64,000 nucleotides of DNA from Ferruginibacter sp. (GCA_013141115.1 JABFRP010000005.1:124001-188000); one strand, 5' to 3'; shown: positions 1 to 10,598, counted from the stretch's first letter. Notes: generated from the letters alone by a model not told the origin. Made by a program: numbers and translations.

Positions 1-2
1 GC

Positions 3-500
3 GATGTTTTAGATTCGGCACAACAAAAAGTGATGGAGCGTTTTATTCAATCCGGTAAAGGCTACGTGGGTATTCACAGTGCATCGGATACCGAATATGA
101 CTGGGAATGGTACAACAAACTGGTAGGACGGATGTTTTATATTCATCCCGTAATTCAAACGGCTCAATTAAATATTACTGATAATAAATTCCCCGGCTTG
201 CAAGGGTTTGCCAACAATAAATTGTGGACTGATGAGTGGTATGAATTTGGACCTGAAAAAATTGCGGGACTTAATTATATACTTTCCGTTGATGAAGCTA
301 CTTATAATCCCAAAGTGCAATGGGGTGAGAAAAAGGCAGAGGGCATGGGTAAATCACATCCGGTAGCCTGGTATCATAATTACGATGGCGGCCGTTCCTT
401 TTACACCGCACTTGGCCATCTGCCTGCTATTTACAGTGATCCTGCATTTTTAAATCATTTGTATGCCGGTATTTTTTGGGCCGCTACAGGAAAAAAATAA
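3..500 (+). CDS. ThuA-like domain protein (C-terminal part, gene cut by window start)
   Basis: The reading frame is open to the left edge (codons before the GTG at 30 and ATG at 33 read DVLDSAQQK), so the gene starts upstream and neither internal codon is its true start. The visible part matches the C-terminal half of ThuA-like domains (class I glutamine-amidotransferase-like fold): GKGYVGIHSASDTEYDW, then WTDEWYEFG and GRSFYTALGH near the end. ThuA-like proteins in Bacteroidota are usually exported and found beside DUF1080 and Gfo/Idh oxidoreductase genes, linked to sugar (3-keto-glycoside) metabolism; their exact reaction is not settled. DUF1080 and Gfo/Idh genes lie 12-17 kb downstream here. 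Family call is confident, substrate unknown. Confidence 0.85.
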   Translation, partial: DVLDSAQQKVMERFIQSGKGYVGIHSASDTEYDWEWYNKLVGRMFYIHPVIQTAQLNITDNKFPGLQGFANNKLWTDEWYEFGPEKIAGLNYILSVDEATYNPKVQWGEKKAEGMGKSHPVAWYHNYDGGRSFYTALGHLPAIYSDPAFLNHLYAGIFWAATGKK

Positions 501-578
501 GCAGTTGCTTTATACAATACTTTATCTTATCATCCCGTAAGAATGTAAACTTGTAAAAGCAATTTGACGTGCCTGTTG

Positions 579-767
579 TTAAATTTCCAACTTTTCCAGC
601 ACAAGGAGTGTTTCTAAAAACTCATTCCAGGCTTTTTGCCACTTATCTTTTGCTACCCCAATTGTTTCATGATGTTCGCCGGCAGCAGCACCTTTAGTGG
701 CTATGTATTCTTCAAGTTTCTCCAGTGCTTCTTTATTCAACTCTTCTAAACGTTTTTTATGTTCCAT
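579..767 (-). CDS. small helical protein of unknown function
   Basis: A 62-residue protein, rich in Lys and Glu and predicted to be mostly alpha-helical (heptad-like Leu spacing in the first 20 residues), without signal peptide or membrane segment. I do not recognise a family. It begins 14 bp after the stop of the AsmA-like gene on the same strand, so it is probably the last gene of the tamB-tamL operon. If the upstream frameshift near 920 is an error, the upstream gene would stop at 856-858 and the gap would be about 88 bp. Confidence 0.55.
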   Translation of the reverse strand: MEHKKRLEELNKEALEKLEEYIATKGAAAGEHHETIGVAKDKWQKAWNEFLETLLVLEKLEI

Positions 768-781
768 AATAATTATTTAGT

Positions 782-2989
782 TTATGCTTTATTAAAATTA
801 CAGCATCTGTAAGCCAATTCAAAATAAACGAACCATGTTTTGTAGTAACTGATTTTTACTGATCCATAGTTTTTCCAGCCACGGTTTTCTTTGCTGCGGC
901 AAAAATGCTTTTCCATAAAAAGAAAGAAAAAAGATTTGGTAGTATCCCGTTGCAGGTAAACATCATTTTCTCTTATTTCGCCATTTTGCGGATTACTGTT
1001 TTTAACAAACATATTGGCTACAAAACTCTGTACTCCTTTTTTCCTGGTATCAGCAGAATCTTTTTTTAGGATATCAATTTTTAAATTTTCATATAAGAAT
1101 AATGAAGTTCCCTTTGCCATAACATCGTTACCTGTAAGATCAAAAGTGATTTTGTTGAATTGCCCTTGCCTTATTGATACCATTCCTAAAGGTTCTGTAA
1201 TGGTATTTAGCGCTGTTGCATTAAAGCTGCCTGCAACACCGGATACAGCAAAACTGCCATTGCTGGTGTTTAAGGGGAGCTTCCAGGTAGTTTGTATGTT
1301 GCTAACCCCCATGAACAAAGCCGTGGCACTTAACTCCAGTATATTGTTTTTACTGATAACATCTTTTGTTGTAGTTATATTATTTATAGTTGCATTAACA
1401 TTTTTAAAAAATACAGAACCGGTTTCTTTGGATATGGCCCCTCTTTCTTTATAAGCAACATAGCCGTTTTTTATGATCATGTTTTTTATATTTACCGGAA
1501 ATTTAATTTTCTGTAAAAGCTGGTGCGGATACATGCCTATTTTACTTGCCGGGTTTGGGGTAACCAATCTGTCGTTAAAAATTTTTATCTCTGGTTCAAA
1601 CGTGGCTGTTTCAGCTTCAAGTCTTGTGTCAGTAATCAGCAGTTTGGCATTGATGCCACTTAATTCAATATGCTTAAAATTCAGGTTATATAAATCCTGC
1701 TGGTACCTGCTGCTTTTAGAGAAAGCCTGTTCCGTAATTTGTGGTATTACAGTAAAACTGCTAAGCTGCATAGTAGATAGTGCGCTATTGATGACAAATG
1801 CACCAATAGTCATTTTATAGCGATTGCTGGCAGACATAAATGAAAATCCATCTGCAGAAAGTATCCATTTACTTCTGCTGATAATATTTTTTATAGTTGT
1901 TCCCGAATATAATTTTTGAATATCATCAGCAGTAAATTTTACATTGGTAATTGTTAGCGGAGCCAGCCCGGGTTTATTTTTATTGTAAACGAGTATTTTG
2001 GTATTGCTGATATTTACCTTGTTTAATATGGCCTCATTAAAATAATTATTATCTATTTCAATTTCATCACCGGAAGTATCTTTAGTCGCTTTTTTATGCT
2101 GCTTTATGTAAAAAGTTAACAGTCCGCCATCGCTGGTAAGTTCATCTGCTTTTAACTGTTGTTTTAAAATAAATGAATCGGTAGCAATATTATTTATGGA
2201 GGTATTGTTTACATCAAATACTATTTTTTGCTGATCGTTTTTTTGCTGAAAGTTTTTTAACCGCACAAATTTTCCGGGAGCATTGTATTCTACATTACTA
2301 AAAGTGGCCTGGTTTTTATCTCCTTTTATAAAAATTTCTTTTACTTTTACCACTACATCTTTTATAAAATAACTGAGTATATTCTTATAATCTTTACTAT
2401 TATCAATACTGAAGTTATGCAGTTGGATTGAGATGTTTTTTAAAGCTGTATGTGGGTCACCTGTTTTATCGGCAAAATTTAAGTAACCATTTTCTATTAT
2501 TATTTCACCAGTACTTATACTTTTATATTTCCCCAGTAACTTTTTGTATATGGCCATGCTGTCGCTGCCTTCTAATATTCTTTTCTCTTTTTTGCCCGAA
2601 TTGATGATATACACTACGGGATGTATAAGATGAATGGATTTGGCATCTACTGCTGTATTATTTAAAAGAGCGGGAATATCTGCTCCCATTACTTTTACTT
2701 CATCAATATGTATATTGTAAACAGTAGCCGAAGATGCCGTATCAAATTCCAATAATTGCTTTTGCAGCGAATCTGATTGCAGTGCTACATTATAGAATGT
2801 GGCATTGCCATTCTCTTCATCAATAGCCGAACTGTCGTAATGAATAAAATACAGGCTGTCTGTTCCGCTGCTTACTGCATTTTGGATGGAGTTTTTAATG
2901 ATACTTTTTTTGTGCTGTTGCCAGTATAAATAACCGCCAACAAGTACAACGGAAAAGATGATTAAAAATATTTGAATAAATTTTTTCAA
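782..2989 (-). CDS. AsmA-like envelope protein, probable frameshift near its C-terminus
   Basis: 735 residues as read: an N-terminal membrane anchor (residues 1-24, hydrophobic after MKKF), then a long beta-rich periplasmic region with the repeating strand pattern of AsmA/DUF748-type proteins. It follows tamL by 24 bp, so it is likely a third component of a lipid- or protein-transport/assembly module in the envelope; that role is inferred from position. The last 54 residues look foreign (Cys- and aromatic-rich). Shifting one base in the A-rich run at 916-933 instead gives a normal short helical tail, LWKSIFAAAKKTVAGKTMDQ, stopping at 856-858. The annotated end is therefore probably an artefact of an indel in a homopolymer, real or from assembly. 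Confidence 0.7.
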   Translation of the reverse strand: MKKFIQIFLIIFSVVLVGGYLYWQQHKKSIIKNSIQNAVSSGTDSLYFIHYDSSAIDEENGNATFYNVALQSDSLQKQLLEFDTASSATVYNIHIDEVKVMGADIPALLNNTAVDAKSIHLIHPVVYIINSGKKEKRILEGSDSMAIYKKLLGKYKSISTGEIIIENGYLNFADKTGDPHTALKNISIQLHNFSIDNSKDYKNILSYFIKDVVVKVKEIFIKGDKNQATFSNVEYNAPGKFVRLKNFQQKNDQQKIVFDVNNTSINNIATDSFILKQQLKADELTSDGGLLTFYIKQHKKATKDTSGDEIEIDNNYFNEAILNKVNISNTKILVYNKNKPGLAPLTITNVKFTADDIQKLYSGTTIKNIISRSKWILSADGFSFMSASNRYKMTIGAFVINSALSTMQLSSFTVIPQITEQAFSKSSRYQQDLYNLNFKHIELSGINAKLLITDTRLEAETATFEPEIKIFNDRLVTPNPASKIGMYPHQLLQKIKFPVNIKNMIIKNGYVAYKERGAISKETGSVFFKNVNATINNITTTKDVISKNNILELSATALFMGVSNIQTTWKLPLNTSNGSFAVSGVAGSFNATALNTITEPLGMVSIRQGQFNKITFDLTGNDVMAKGTSLFLYENLKIDILKKDSADTRKKGVQSFVANMFVKNSNPQNGEIRENDVYLQRDTTKSFFFLFMEKHFCRSKENRGWKNYGSVKISYYKTWFVYFELAYRCCNFNKA

Positions 2990-3013
2990 ACTGAAATTTG
3001 TTTAATAATGCGT

Positions 3014-5308
3014 TTAAAAAGGCATGCCTAATGCAATGTTTAAAACAAGGTTTTGTTTTCTCCAGTCACTACTTCCAAAATCGATCTGGTTTAATACCCA
3101 TCTGTCTGTTGATGGTAAAAATGGCTTTCTTAGTGGTATGCCCAGATCGGCCCTTATCACCAAAACTGTGGCATCAAAACGTAAGCCTATGCCCGAAGCA
3201 ACTGCCAGTTCTTTATACCAGTTGTTACTAAGTTTTGCACCCGGGCCAAACAATAGGGTATCTTTCGTCCAGATATTACCCACATCAAAAAATACTGCAC
3301 CACTAATAATTGGTGTAATGGGAATTCTTATTTCTGAGTTAGCTAAAAATTTATAATCGCCGCCAATGATTTGAAAAAAACGCTGGTCTTCGGCAGTAGG
3401 TTGGTGTGTGCCTGGACCTAAACTGCGTACCCGGAAACCACGAACAGAGCTGGAGCCGCCAATAATGTATTGTTTAGAAAAAGGTAGCAGCGAAGAGTTA
3501 TTGTAAGGAATACCAATACCTATCTGTATACGGTTTGCCCAATTCCATTTATTGGCAAAAGCACGGGTGTAATGCAGATCAACATCTGTTTTTACGTATT
3601 GAGCAAAAGGAGTGTTGAAAATAGTTTTTTCCCTGAAGTTTTTTGCGCCGGTTACAAGGCCGGCAATATTACCGGATAGATCGATGCTGGCATTAAAATA
3701 CCATTTATTTTTTCTGCTGCGTTGTGCACTGTTGTAAGTATAAGAAAAATATGAGCCCAGTATCGCTTCGGAATATACATTTAATAGTATGGCAGGATTG
3801 ATAAGCGCCTGTTTATAAAAACTGTCTGTTACATTGCTGGCATTTAAATAACTTAAAGCTATCGGGGCAAGTGTAAATTCATTCTGGATATTTTTTTTCC
3901 AGGTAAAATCATACTGCAGGCGAAATAAATTTTTGGTGTAAAATAATTGCTTTCTAAAAAGTTCATAACCAATTAATAAATTAGTATTGGGGGGATAAAA
4001 ATTGTTTTCTTTTATGTTAAAAAATGGAATGGCATATCTGGGGAATTTAATACTTACTTCGCCGCCAATACGAAAGCTATTATTGTTGCGTAATGAATCT
4101 GCAAAAGAAATTTCAACACCTGTGTAAGCCTTAACAGTAAGTAATTCTGCACCCTTGAAGAGGTTCCTGTTTTTCCAATTTACACTCAATTGTGTGCCCA
4201 GAGAATTATTATCTTTTGAAAAGCCATCTATTTCTCCCTGAAAGGATTTCTTTTTTGCAGGAGTTAAATAATAGTATACATTCAATCGGTGATCATTTGA
4301 ATCTTTAATTGCTTCAAAACGATTCTTTACAAATTTAAAAGTACCAAGACTTATAAAGCGGTTTAAGGTACTGTTCTGGCTTCTGCTATTGTAAGTGGTA
4401 CCCGGCCTGTAAGTAATGGTTTGTGCAAAAAGACGGGGATTGAATTTTTTAGTAGTGTCTGTAATCAGTAAACCCTGATATGCAACAGCACCCTGCATAC
4501 TGGTATCCAATTGTGCAGCCACCAGTGAGTAATTTGCAAAAACAATGATCTTATTTATTTTATAAGAGTATTTTGCTTTTTCCGGTGTGGTTTTTTTTAC
4601 ATTTAAGTACAAAGCAACTTCCCTGTTTCCGATAGTGGTATCTGCATAGGCCATCAGGTAATCGGGATTGAAATAATAATAGCCTTTTGTTTTTAAAAAA
4701 ATATCCAGCTGATCTCTTTCCGCACTGATATCACTTAAACGGTAAGGTTGCCCCGTTTTTAGTATTCCTCTTTTCTGCCTTTGTTCCAATAATTTTAAAA
4801 GAGCAGAGCTGTCACTAATCCAGGTAATACTTTTAATATGGTACTGTGGCTGAACCTGTGCCTTATAAATTGCTTTTGTATAGTAACCGCTGTTTACAGT
4901 GTCACCCTGTACAGTGGAATGAAAGTAGCCGGTGTTTTCCATAAAGGCTTGCATGTTTTCTGCAGTTACAGTAGTATTTAGCCTGCTGCTTAGTACAGGC
5001 GGTTCAGCTAATTTTTTTCTTAAAAATGCACGTAATCCTTTGCCATTTTTTTTAGGGTCGGGTTCTCCAATTGTGTACCACCACCAAACCTTGTACGGTT
5101 GCCCCAGTAAAAATTTATTACGGCGTGGAGTTACTGCCAGCTTCAATTGTTTTTTTAATTGCTTGCTGGTATTTTTTACTGCCACATTTTTTTCTATGAT
5201 TATTGTTGCACCCTTATACAGCTTTTCTCCCGGCGGCAAAAAGCGGCTTACGCTGCACGATGAAGCTGTCATTAATAAAATAAATCCTATAACATTCAAT
5301 CCCTTCAT
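3014..5308 (-). CDS. tamL: TamL: BamA/TamA-family outer-membrane assembly lipoprotein
   Basis: 764 residues. The N-terminus is a lipoprotein signal with lipobox at TASSC (Cys18). POTRA-like repeats occupy about residues 30-330, and a C-terminal Omp85 beta-barrel about 350-764, including the GGSSSVRGFRVRSLGPG motif (the conserved L6 VRGF/Y element) and an aromatic C-terminal strand ending in F. This matches the Bacteroidota TamL family, an outer-membrane lipoprotein paralogue of BamA/TamA that works with TamB. The gene lies 8 bp downstream of tamB on the same strand, confirming the pair. Family known, cargo not visible from sequence. Confidence 0.9.
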   Translation of the reverse strand: MKGLNVIGFILLMTASSCSVSRFLPPGEKLYKGATIIIEKNVAVKNTSKQLKKQLKLAVTPRRNKFLLGQPYKVWWWYTIGEPDPKKNGKGLRAFLRKKLAEPPVLSSRLNTTVTAENMQAFMENTGYFHSTVQGDTVNSGYYTKAIYKAQVQPQYHIKSITWISDSSALLKLLEQRQKRGILKTGQPYRLSDISAERDQLDIFLKTKGYYYFNPDYLMAYADTTIGNREVALYLNVKKTTPEKAKYSYKINKIIVFANYSLVAAQLDTSMQGAVAYQGLLITDTTKKFNPRLFAQTITYRPGTTYNSRSQNSTLNRFISLGTFKFVKNRFEAIKDSNDHRLNVYYYLTPAKKKSFQGEIDGFSKDNNSLGTQLSVNWKNRNLFKGAELLTVKAYTGVEISFADSLRNNNSFRIGGEVSIKFPRYAIPFFNIKENNFYPPNTNLLIGYELFRKQLFYTKNLFRLQYDFTWKKNIQNEFTLAPIALSYLNASNVTDSFYKQALINPAILLNVYSEAILGSYFSYTYNSAQRSRKNKWYFNASIDLSGNIAGLVTGAKNFREKTIFNTPFAQYVKTDVDLHYTRAFANKWNWANRIQIGIGIPYNNSSLLPFSKQYIIGGSSSVRGFRVRSLGPGTHQPTAEDQRFFQIIGGDYKFLANSEIRIPITPIISGAVFFDVGNIWTKDTLLFGPGAKLSNNWYKELAVASGIGLRFDATVLVIRADLGIPLRKPFLPSTDRWVLNQIDFGSSDWRKQNLVLNIALGMPF

Positions 5309-5316
5309 GAATACTT

Positions 5317-8300
5317 TTATAATATTGTTTTCTTTTTTCTTCTGAACAGTTCATTAAATTTATCGTAGTCCATGGTTACAATAAATCCCAATCCAGTTTC
5401 TACTACATAACCATCCATCACTACTTCAAACTGATTTTTACGGTATGCTTTTAATAAATATTTTCCGTCTGCTGTAAGCTTGTACGCAATGGTAACATCC
5501 GGTATAAAACTGTTATTAGCTTTGGCTGCGGCATCCTGCCCCTGTACACCAAAATTTTTCCCAATACCTACGGTTAACTTGTCATTTAAAAAGGTCTTGC
5601 TTAATGCTACATTAAGGTCGGTACGTTGTGCATTGCCGCCATTGTTGTAATCACGGTAGCTGTTCAGGTTAAGATCAATGTCAACTCCTTTTAATAAGTT
5701 TCCGGCAATTTCATTTAGTGCAGAGGATAAAAACTGGCTTACACTTTGGCGGGCAATATCATTAAAGTCGTTACCGTTGCCTTTAAAAAAATCACTGCTT
5801 TGTTCACCTGTAAACCTACCCAGTAACAGTAAAGAAAATACCTGTTTATTAGTAGCAGATTCGTCGCCTCTTATTTGGGTAAGTTTGTTTTCAATCGTTG
5901 TTCTAAGATCATTGCTGATCACCGAATTTTCTTCTGTTAATTGAATATCGAATTTTATAGTGGGTTTACTAAGTGCGCCAGTTAGATAAAGCACTACTTT
6001 AAAAGGTACTTTTTGATTGAAAGAATTTGCCAGTAAAGGATCCACGCTGCCTACTTCGTTACCCAGCAAATCTTTTGCAGCTGTGTTAATAGTATATGCT
6101 GCTGTAACATTTAATTTTGCTTTCATTGGCTCGCCGGCAAAAACAATACTACTGCCTTGCTGAAGTGTAAATTTGCGTTGCAAAAACTGATAGTTAAAAA
6201 GATAGTAGCCATTATTAAGATCATAATTGCCCGACAGAATAATATTACCACCGGGATCAACGCCTGCATTTAGTCTTGCATCGCCCTGTACTTTTATTTC
6301 ATCACCCGTTACGGGGTCAATAATTATAGTTATAGCTGCCTTCTTTTGTATTTCAATATTCAGATTGTAATTAAGAAATTGTGCAAAATTTGATAGCACC
6401 TCTTTTTCCTGTACAAAAGGTATTGCAGGGGGATTGATTTCAAAAGTATCACGATCGATAAAACGCACAATTGTTTTTCCTTCATCTTTACCATAACTTT
6501 TTTCAGGAATTACAATTGTTACATTGCTTTTATCTTTTACAAATATATCACCTTCTATATCCGGCGAAACAGAGTTGCCCGAGACCATAATATTGGCATC
6601 AACGGCGGCAAGGCCAAACAATTCCGTATTTACCGATCTGGAAGCATTAAGCAAAATAAAATCGGAGGCATTGATGCGGAGGTTTAAATCATAACTTTTT
6701 ATTTCGTTGGCACTAATATTTCCATCAATTTTCATCTGGTGATTAAGTGTATCACCAATAATAAAATTATTCATGGTTACAGTGGGGTAGTCAAAAGTAA
6801 TTTTTTGGTTATCTATTTTAAATGCGGTACCTAATTGTGCGATCATAAATTTTGTGGTATCAAAATTCAATGTCCCTTTCCACCTTGGATCAGCAAACTT
6901 TCCATTCGCAGTAAAATCACCGTAAATATTACCTGTAGCATTTTTTAATTTACCGCCTGCAAAACCCTGTAGTGTTGCAATATTTAATTTTTTTATTGTT
7001 GCTGCTGCATCAAATTGCTGCTGTTCATTATTCAGGTAATAGTTTCCTTTTGCAACAATGTCGTTTTGGTTACCTGTTAATGAAATAGTTGCTGTGATAT
7101 TATTTTCTGATTGCTTTGCGGCGGATGCAGCTAATGTACCCATCGATTGCTGCATTACCTGTAGTTCGGTAATGGTAAGGTTACCGGTAAAGGCTGGAAT
7201 ATTTTTATTAAGATCAGTCACTTCTATTTTTGCATCCGTAATTCCTGAAGCAAATAATGTATCGTTGCTGATGATAGCGCTGAGGCTTTTTAAATTAAAA
7301 TTATCTACTGTAATATCTATTGGGCTATTCACTATTTCCTGCCTGCTGTTAATAGAGATTGTAGCAGTATCGCTGGTTACTAGAAAATGGTGAATGACCA
7401 ATCCTGCGGCAGAATAATTGATATAATTATCAGCGGCAACTTTCCATCTTTCATAATTCAATAGTAAACTATCCTTTAGTCTGAAGGAATACGTATTGTT
7501 TTTTGCAGAAAGTGATGCCTTAAATCCAAACCAGTCTTTTCTCTTTTTATCCTGTGTAAGCGCACTTAATAAAATGCTGTCTCTGGCAGCGCTGCCATTT
7601 AATGCCGTGCCATAAAAAGTATTGGTTTTATAATTTAATGTGTCGAAGGTTACTGCATAATTAATGCGTTCGTTTTTTGAGGCAATATTTATATTGCAGT
7701 TTCTTAAAGTATTATCCTGATAGGCCAGATAGGGTAGCGACATTGTTAGGTTTAATGCACTGTCTGTATTTGCAGATGCAAAACTTCCTTTAAAATTGAT
7801 ATCCTCATAAGCTTTGGCCCCTGGTATAATTCCTGAAAGCAGCGGATGCTTTTTTATCAGTCCGTCAAAGGTTAATTGCTGATCAGGAATATTTTTTTCA
7901 GAAATTGAATCGGATATTTTATAATAATGATTTACATATTGTACAATAGCACTGCCAATTTTATCATAGTCAAAAGCGCCGTTTGCATGCAGGTGGGCAA
8001 ATGGTGCTTTTAAATTGATGTCATCTTTTCCATTAGCCGACGTTGCTATTAATGCAACACTATCAAGTGCATAAAAACTATTACCGCTTTGCATCTTTAC
8101 AGAATCAATTATTGTGTTAATATCAAGGTTACGGGGTTTTAAATTATCAGCATTAATATTTGCGGTTAAAGAAAAATTCAATGTGTCTTTATATAAATTC
8201 AATTTCTGTAATTGTGCGGTATCTACTTTTACAATGCCATTTACAGATGGATATTCGTTTTGAACATTTAGTTTTAAATCATATTGTAATTTTAAAGCAC

Positions 8301-10542
8301 TATCGTTTATCGAGCCTTTGCTATCAATTATTCCGGCATTAAATACAGCATATACTTTACCGTGCTGGTAATTGTATGTATTATATTGTAGTTGTTGTAC
8401 GGTAGCCGTAATAGTTGATTGCATGGTTTTATAGTCAAAGCCTGTTCCTTTTGCAGTAAATGCACCGGTAATTTTTCCAAGCACTGTATCCTGGCTGATG
8501 AGTTTGCCTATTGCATAATTATTAGTGGTGACGGATAGATCATAGGTTGCTGTTTTTGGATCATCCATATTTCTGATAAATCCTTTTACAGTTGCTCGGC
8601 CATAGCTATCATTTAGTTTAATATCAGCCACAAGGTTTTTGGTATCTCCTTTTAACAATCCGCTGATGGAGATTTTTTCCGGAAGATTTATTTCGGGTGG
8701 TAATGCCCCGGGAGGTATAAAGCCCAATAGAATATTTTTATCGAAGCTGCCACTCCTCACTGCAAAATCATATTTCAGTTTAGCAGGGTCCGACATGTTT
8801 TTTAAGGAGATAATACCATTAAACGATATGCCTTTTCCATTTGTTTGTATATCAGCTACCAGGTTTTCTTTATTGCCAATTATATGTCCGGTTAAATTAA
8901 ATACATCGGGCAGCTGTGCCAGCGATGACTGATTTTCTTTAGGTATAAATTTAAAAAGATCTGATTTTAAGAAATTACTTTTGTCTATATACAGATCGTA
9001 AGAGAATGTAGCAGCATCTGTTAGATTATATAATGTGCCGTGTGCATTTAAGCTGGTGCCCGAAAATCCTATTAACTGCAGGTAAGGTAAATATACCTGT
9101 GCTAAACTACCACGCAATTCAGTGTTAAACTTTACCTGGTTATTACTAAACTGTTCTGGTGGGAAAGATTTTTTTAAAGCCGGTACTAACAGGTACAGAT
9201 CATTAAACGCAATAGTTGAATTTTCTAGTACAGCTGATAACAAACTGTTACGGGGATGAGTAGTTATACCAGCAAGACTATCATATTTAATTTCAAATAA
9301 GTTTTGTAAAAGTGTTTGTGGTGATTTTACATATAGTTCTTTTGCGGAAAGAATAGAATCTGTCATTAAAAAATTTACATGCACTGTATCAAAAGCAAAT
9401 CCACTGGTATCTTTAAAACTAAGTTGTTTTACCAATGCAGCAGTTTTATTTGCAGCATAACTAAAGTCAGAAATATTGGTACTCAGATTTTTAATATTAA
9501 AATGGCCAAAATCGAATCCTGTTGCTTTAGAAAGGTTATTATCATCGAACCGGATATGGTTATCTTTTAGAGAAACTTCTTTTGTATTGATCACCCATGG
9601 TATGTTATCAACGGTATTGTTATTTGCCGATTTTGTTTTTTTGGGATTAGTGAATTGAATTATCGAACTGTCAAGTAAAAGTGCATCAGCATTTACTAAG
9701 GAATTATACTGGTCAAACAACACTTTTTTTAAGCTGAGATGCTTTACGGTGCTGGCATAATACAATCCTGTAATTTTATTTGCTGCAACTATATTTACAT
9801 CTCTTATATTAAAATCAGCAGCGGTTATATAAAGTCCAAATGCAGGAGCGTTTATTTTGAAAGGAGACGTTGTATAGGTCTTTATTGTTTCTTTATAAGT
9901 ATCTATAAAGAAATTAACTCCGGCTGCCGAAAAATATTTGATGCCAAAATTTGTTTTGTCTGGTTGAAATTTATTTAAAGTAACATCAAGCTTTTTTATG
10001 CTGGCAGTGAAATCATTTCCTGCATTTTTGTCCTTAAAGTTTATACTTACCTGGTCAAGCAGTAACCAGTCTAAATTTATTTGTAATGCAGTGGTGTCTT
10101 TTACAGTAGTAGCGGGAGGTTTGCCTCCCGCAAAAGCATTTATAATAAACTGGTAGTTGAATGCTGTATCATTTTCGGCCCTGTTGATATTAGCTGAAAT
10201 GTTTTTTAGCAATACTTTTTTGATATTTGTTTTACCCCATAACAATTGCAGCATATTAATATCCACCGCTATTTTTTCACCAAAAATCAAAGTGTCTTTT
10301 TGTTGATCTTCTATGTAAATAGTATTTATTTCAATCCATTTGGGCAGGCGGTAATCAATGGCGCCTATAGTTACTTTGGTTTTTAATTTATTTTGCAGGT
10401 ATTCCTGCACTTTGTTTTTTACTATGCGCTTGCCAACCGGCAGGTTAATAAACACAAAAAACAGGCATAATAATACCAGCACACTCAGTAGTATGTACAA
10501 TAGTATTTTGCCAGCCTTTTTTATGCTTTTTTTATGCAACAT
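5317..10542 (-). CDS. tamB: TamB-type translocation and assembly module protein
   Basis: 1741 residues, the longest gene here. An N-terminal transmembrane anchor (about residues 12-35) is followed by an AsmA-like start (PVGKRIVKNKVQEYL...) and more than 1300 residues of repeating beta-strands, as expected for the periplasm-spanning lipid-transfer groove of TamB. The C-terminal TamB/DUF490 domain (about 1330-1741) includes GDEIKVQGDARL and the SGNYDLNNGYYLFNYQFL region. TamB bridges the inner membrane and the outer-membrane TamA/TamL barrel; family members act in outer-membrane protein insertion and phospholipid transport. It is the first large gene of a minus-strand operon: tamB, tamL (8 bp), AsmA-like gene (24 bp). 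No clear promoter is seen just upstream. Confidence 0.92.
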   Translation of the reverse strand: MLHKKSIKKAGKILLYILLSVLVLLCLFFVFINLPVGKRIVKNKVQEYLQNKLKTKVTIGAIDYRLPKWIEINTIYIEDQQKDTLIFGEKIAVDINMLQLLWGKTNIKKVLLKNISANINRAENDTAFNYQFIINAFAGGKPPATTVKDTTALQINLDWLLLDQVSINFKDKNAGNDFTASIKKLDVTLNKFQPDKTNFGIKYFSAAGVNFFIDTYKETIKTYTTSPFKINAPAFGLYITAADFNIRDVNIVAANKITGLYYASTVKHLSLKKVLFDQYNSLVNADALLLDSSIIQFTNPKKTKSANNNTVDNIPWVINTKEVSLKDNHIRFDDNNLSKATGFDFGHFNIKNLSTNISDFSYAANKTAALVKQLSFKDTSGFAFDTVHVNFLMTDSILSAKELYVKSPQTLLQNLFEIKYDSLAGITTHPRNSLLSAVLENSTIAFNDLYLLVPALKKSFPPEQFSNNQVKFNTELRGSLAQVYLPYLQLIGFSGTSLNAHGTLYNLTDAATFSYDLYIDKSNFLKSDLFKFIPKENQSSLAQLPDVFNLTGHIIGNKENLVADIQTNGKGISFNGIISLKNMSDPAKLKYDFAVRSGSFDKNILLGFIPPGALPPEINLPEKISISGLLKGDTKNLVADIKLNDSYGRATVKGFIRNMDDPKTATYDLSVTTNNYAIGKLISQDTVLGKITGAFTAKGTGFDYKTMQSTITATVQQLQYNTYNYQHGKVYAVFNAGIIDSKGSINDSALKLQYDLKLNVQNEYPSVNGIVKVDTAQLQKLNLYKDTLNFSLTANINADNLKPRNLDINTIIDSVKMQSGNSFYALDSVALIATSANGKDDINLKAPFAHLHANGAFDYDKIGSAIVQYVNHYYKISDSISEKNIPDQQLTFDGLIKKHPLLSGIIPGAKAYEDINFKGSFASANTDSALNLTMSLPYLAYQDNTLRNCNINIASKNERINYAVTFDTLNYKTNTFYGTALNGSAARDSILLSALTQDKKRKDWFGFKASLSAKNNTYSFRLKDSLLLNYERWKVAADNYINYSAAGLVIHHFLVTSDTATISINSRQEIVNSPIDITVDNFNLKSLSAIISNDTLFASGITDAKIEVTDLNKNIPAFTGNLTITELQVMQQSMGTLAASAAKQSENNITATISLTGNQNDIVAKGNYYLNNEQQQFDAAATIKKLNIATLQGFAGGKLKNATGNIYGDFTANGKFADPRWKGTLNFDTTKFMIAQLGTAFKIDNQKITFDYPTVTMNNFIIGDTLNHQMKIDGNISANEIKSYDLNLRINASDFILLNASRSVNTELFGLAAVDANIMVSGNSVSPDIEGDIFVKDKSNVTIVIPEKSYGKDEGKTIVRFIDRDTFEINPPAIPFVQEKEVLSNFAQFLNYNLNIEIQKKAAITIIIDPVTGDEIKVQGDARLNAGVDPGGNIILSGNYDLNNGYYLFNYQFLQRKFTLQQGSSIVFAGEPMKAKLNVTAAYTINTAAKDLLGNEVGSVDPLLANSFNQKVPFKVVLYLTGALSKPTIKFDIQLTEENSVISNDLRTTIENKLTQIRGDESATNKQVFSLLLLGRFTGEQSSDFFKGNGNDFNDIARQSVSQFLSSALNEIAGNLLKGVDIDLNLNSYRDYNNGGNAQRTDLNVALSKTFLNDKLTVGIGKNFGVQGQDAAAKANNSFIPDVTIAYKLTADGKYLLKAYRKNQFEVVMDGYVVETGLGFIVTMDYDKFNELFRRKKKTIL

Positions 10543-10598
10543 TAATTAACCCGCTATGGTATATTTATTTATCTAACTTCGTCATGTAAGGCAATTAT

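Noticed and set aside
1014..1820. Long plus-strand ORFs opposite the AsmA-like gene (also opposite tamB, PL4, GH2)
   Set aside because: Antisense shadows of real genes with no recognisable domain or signal.
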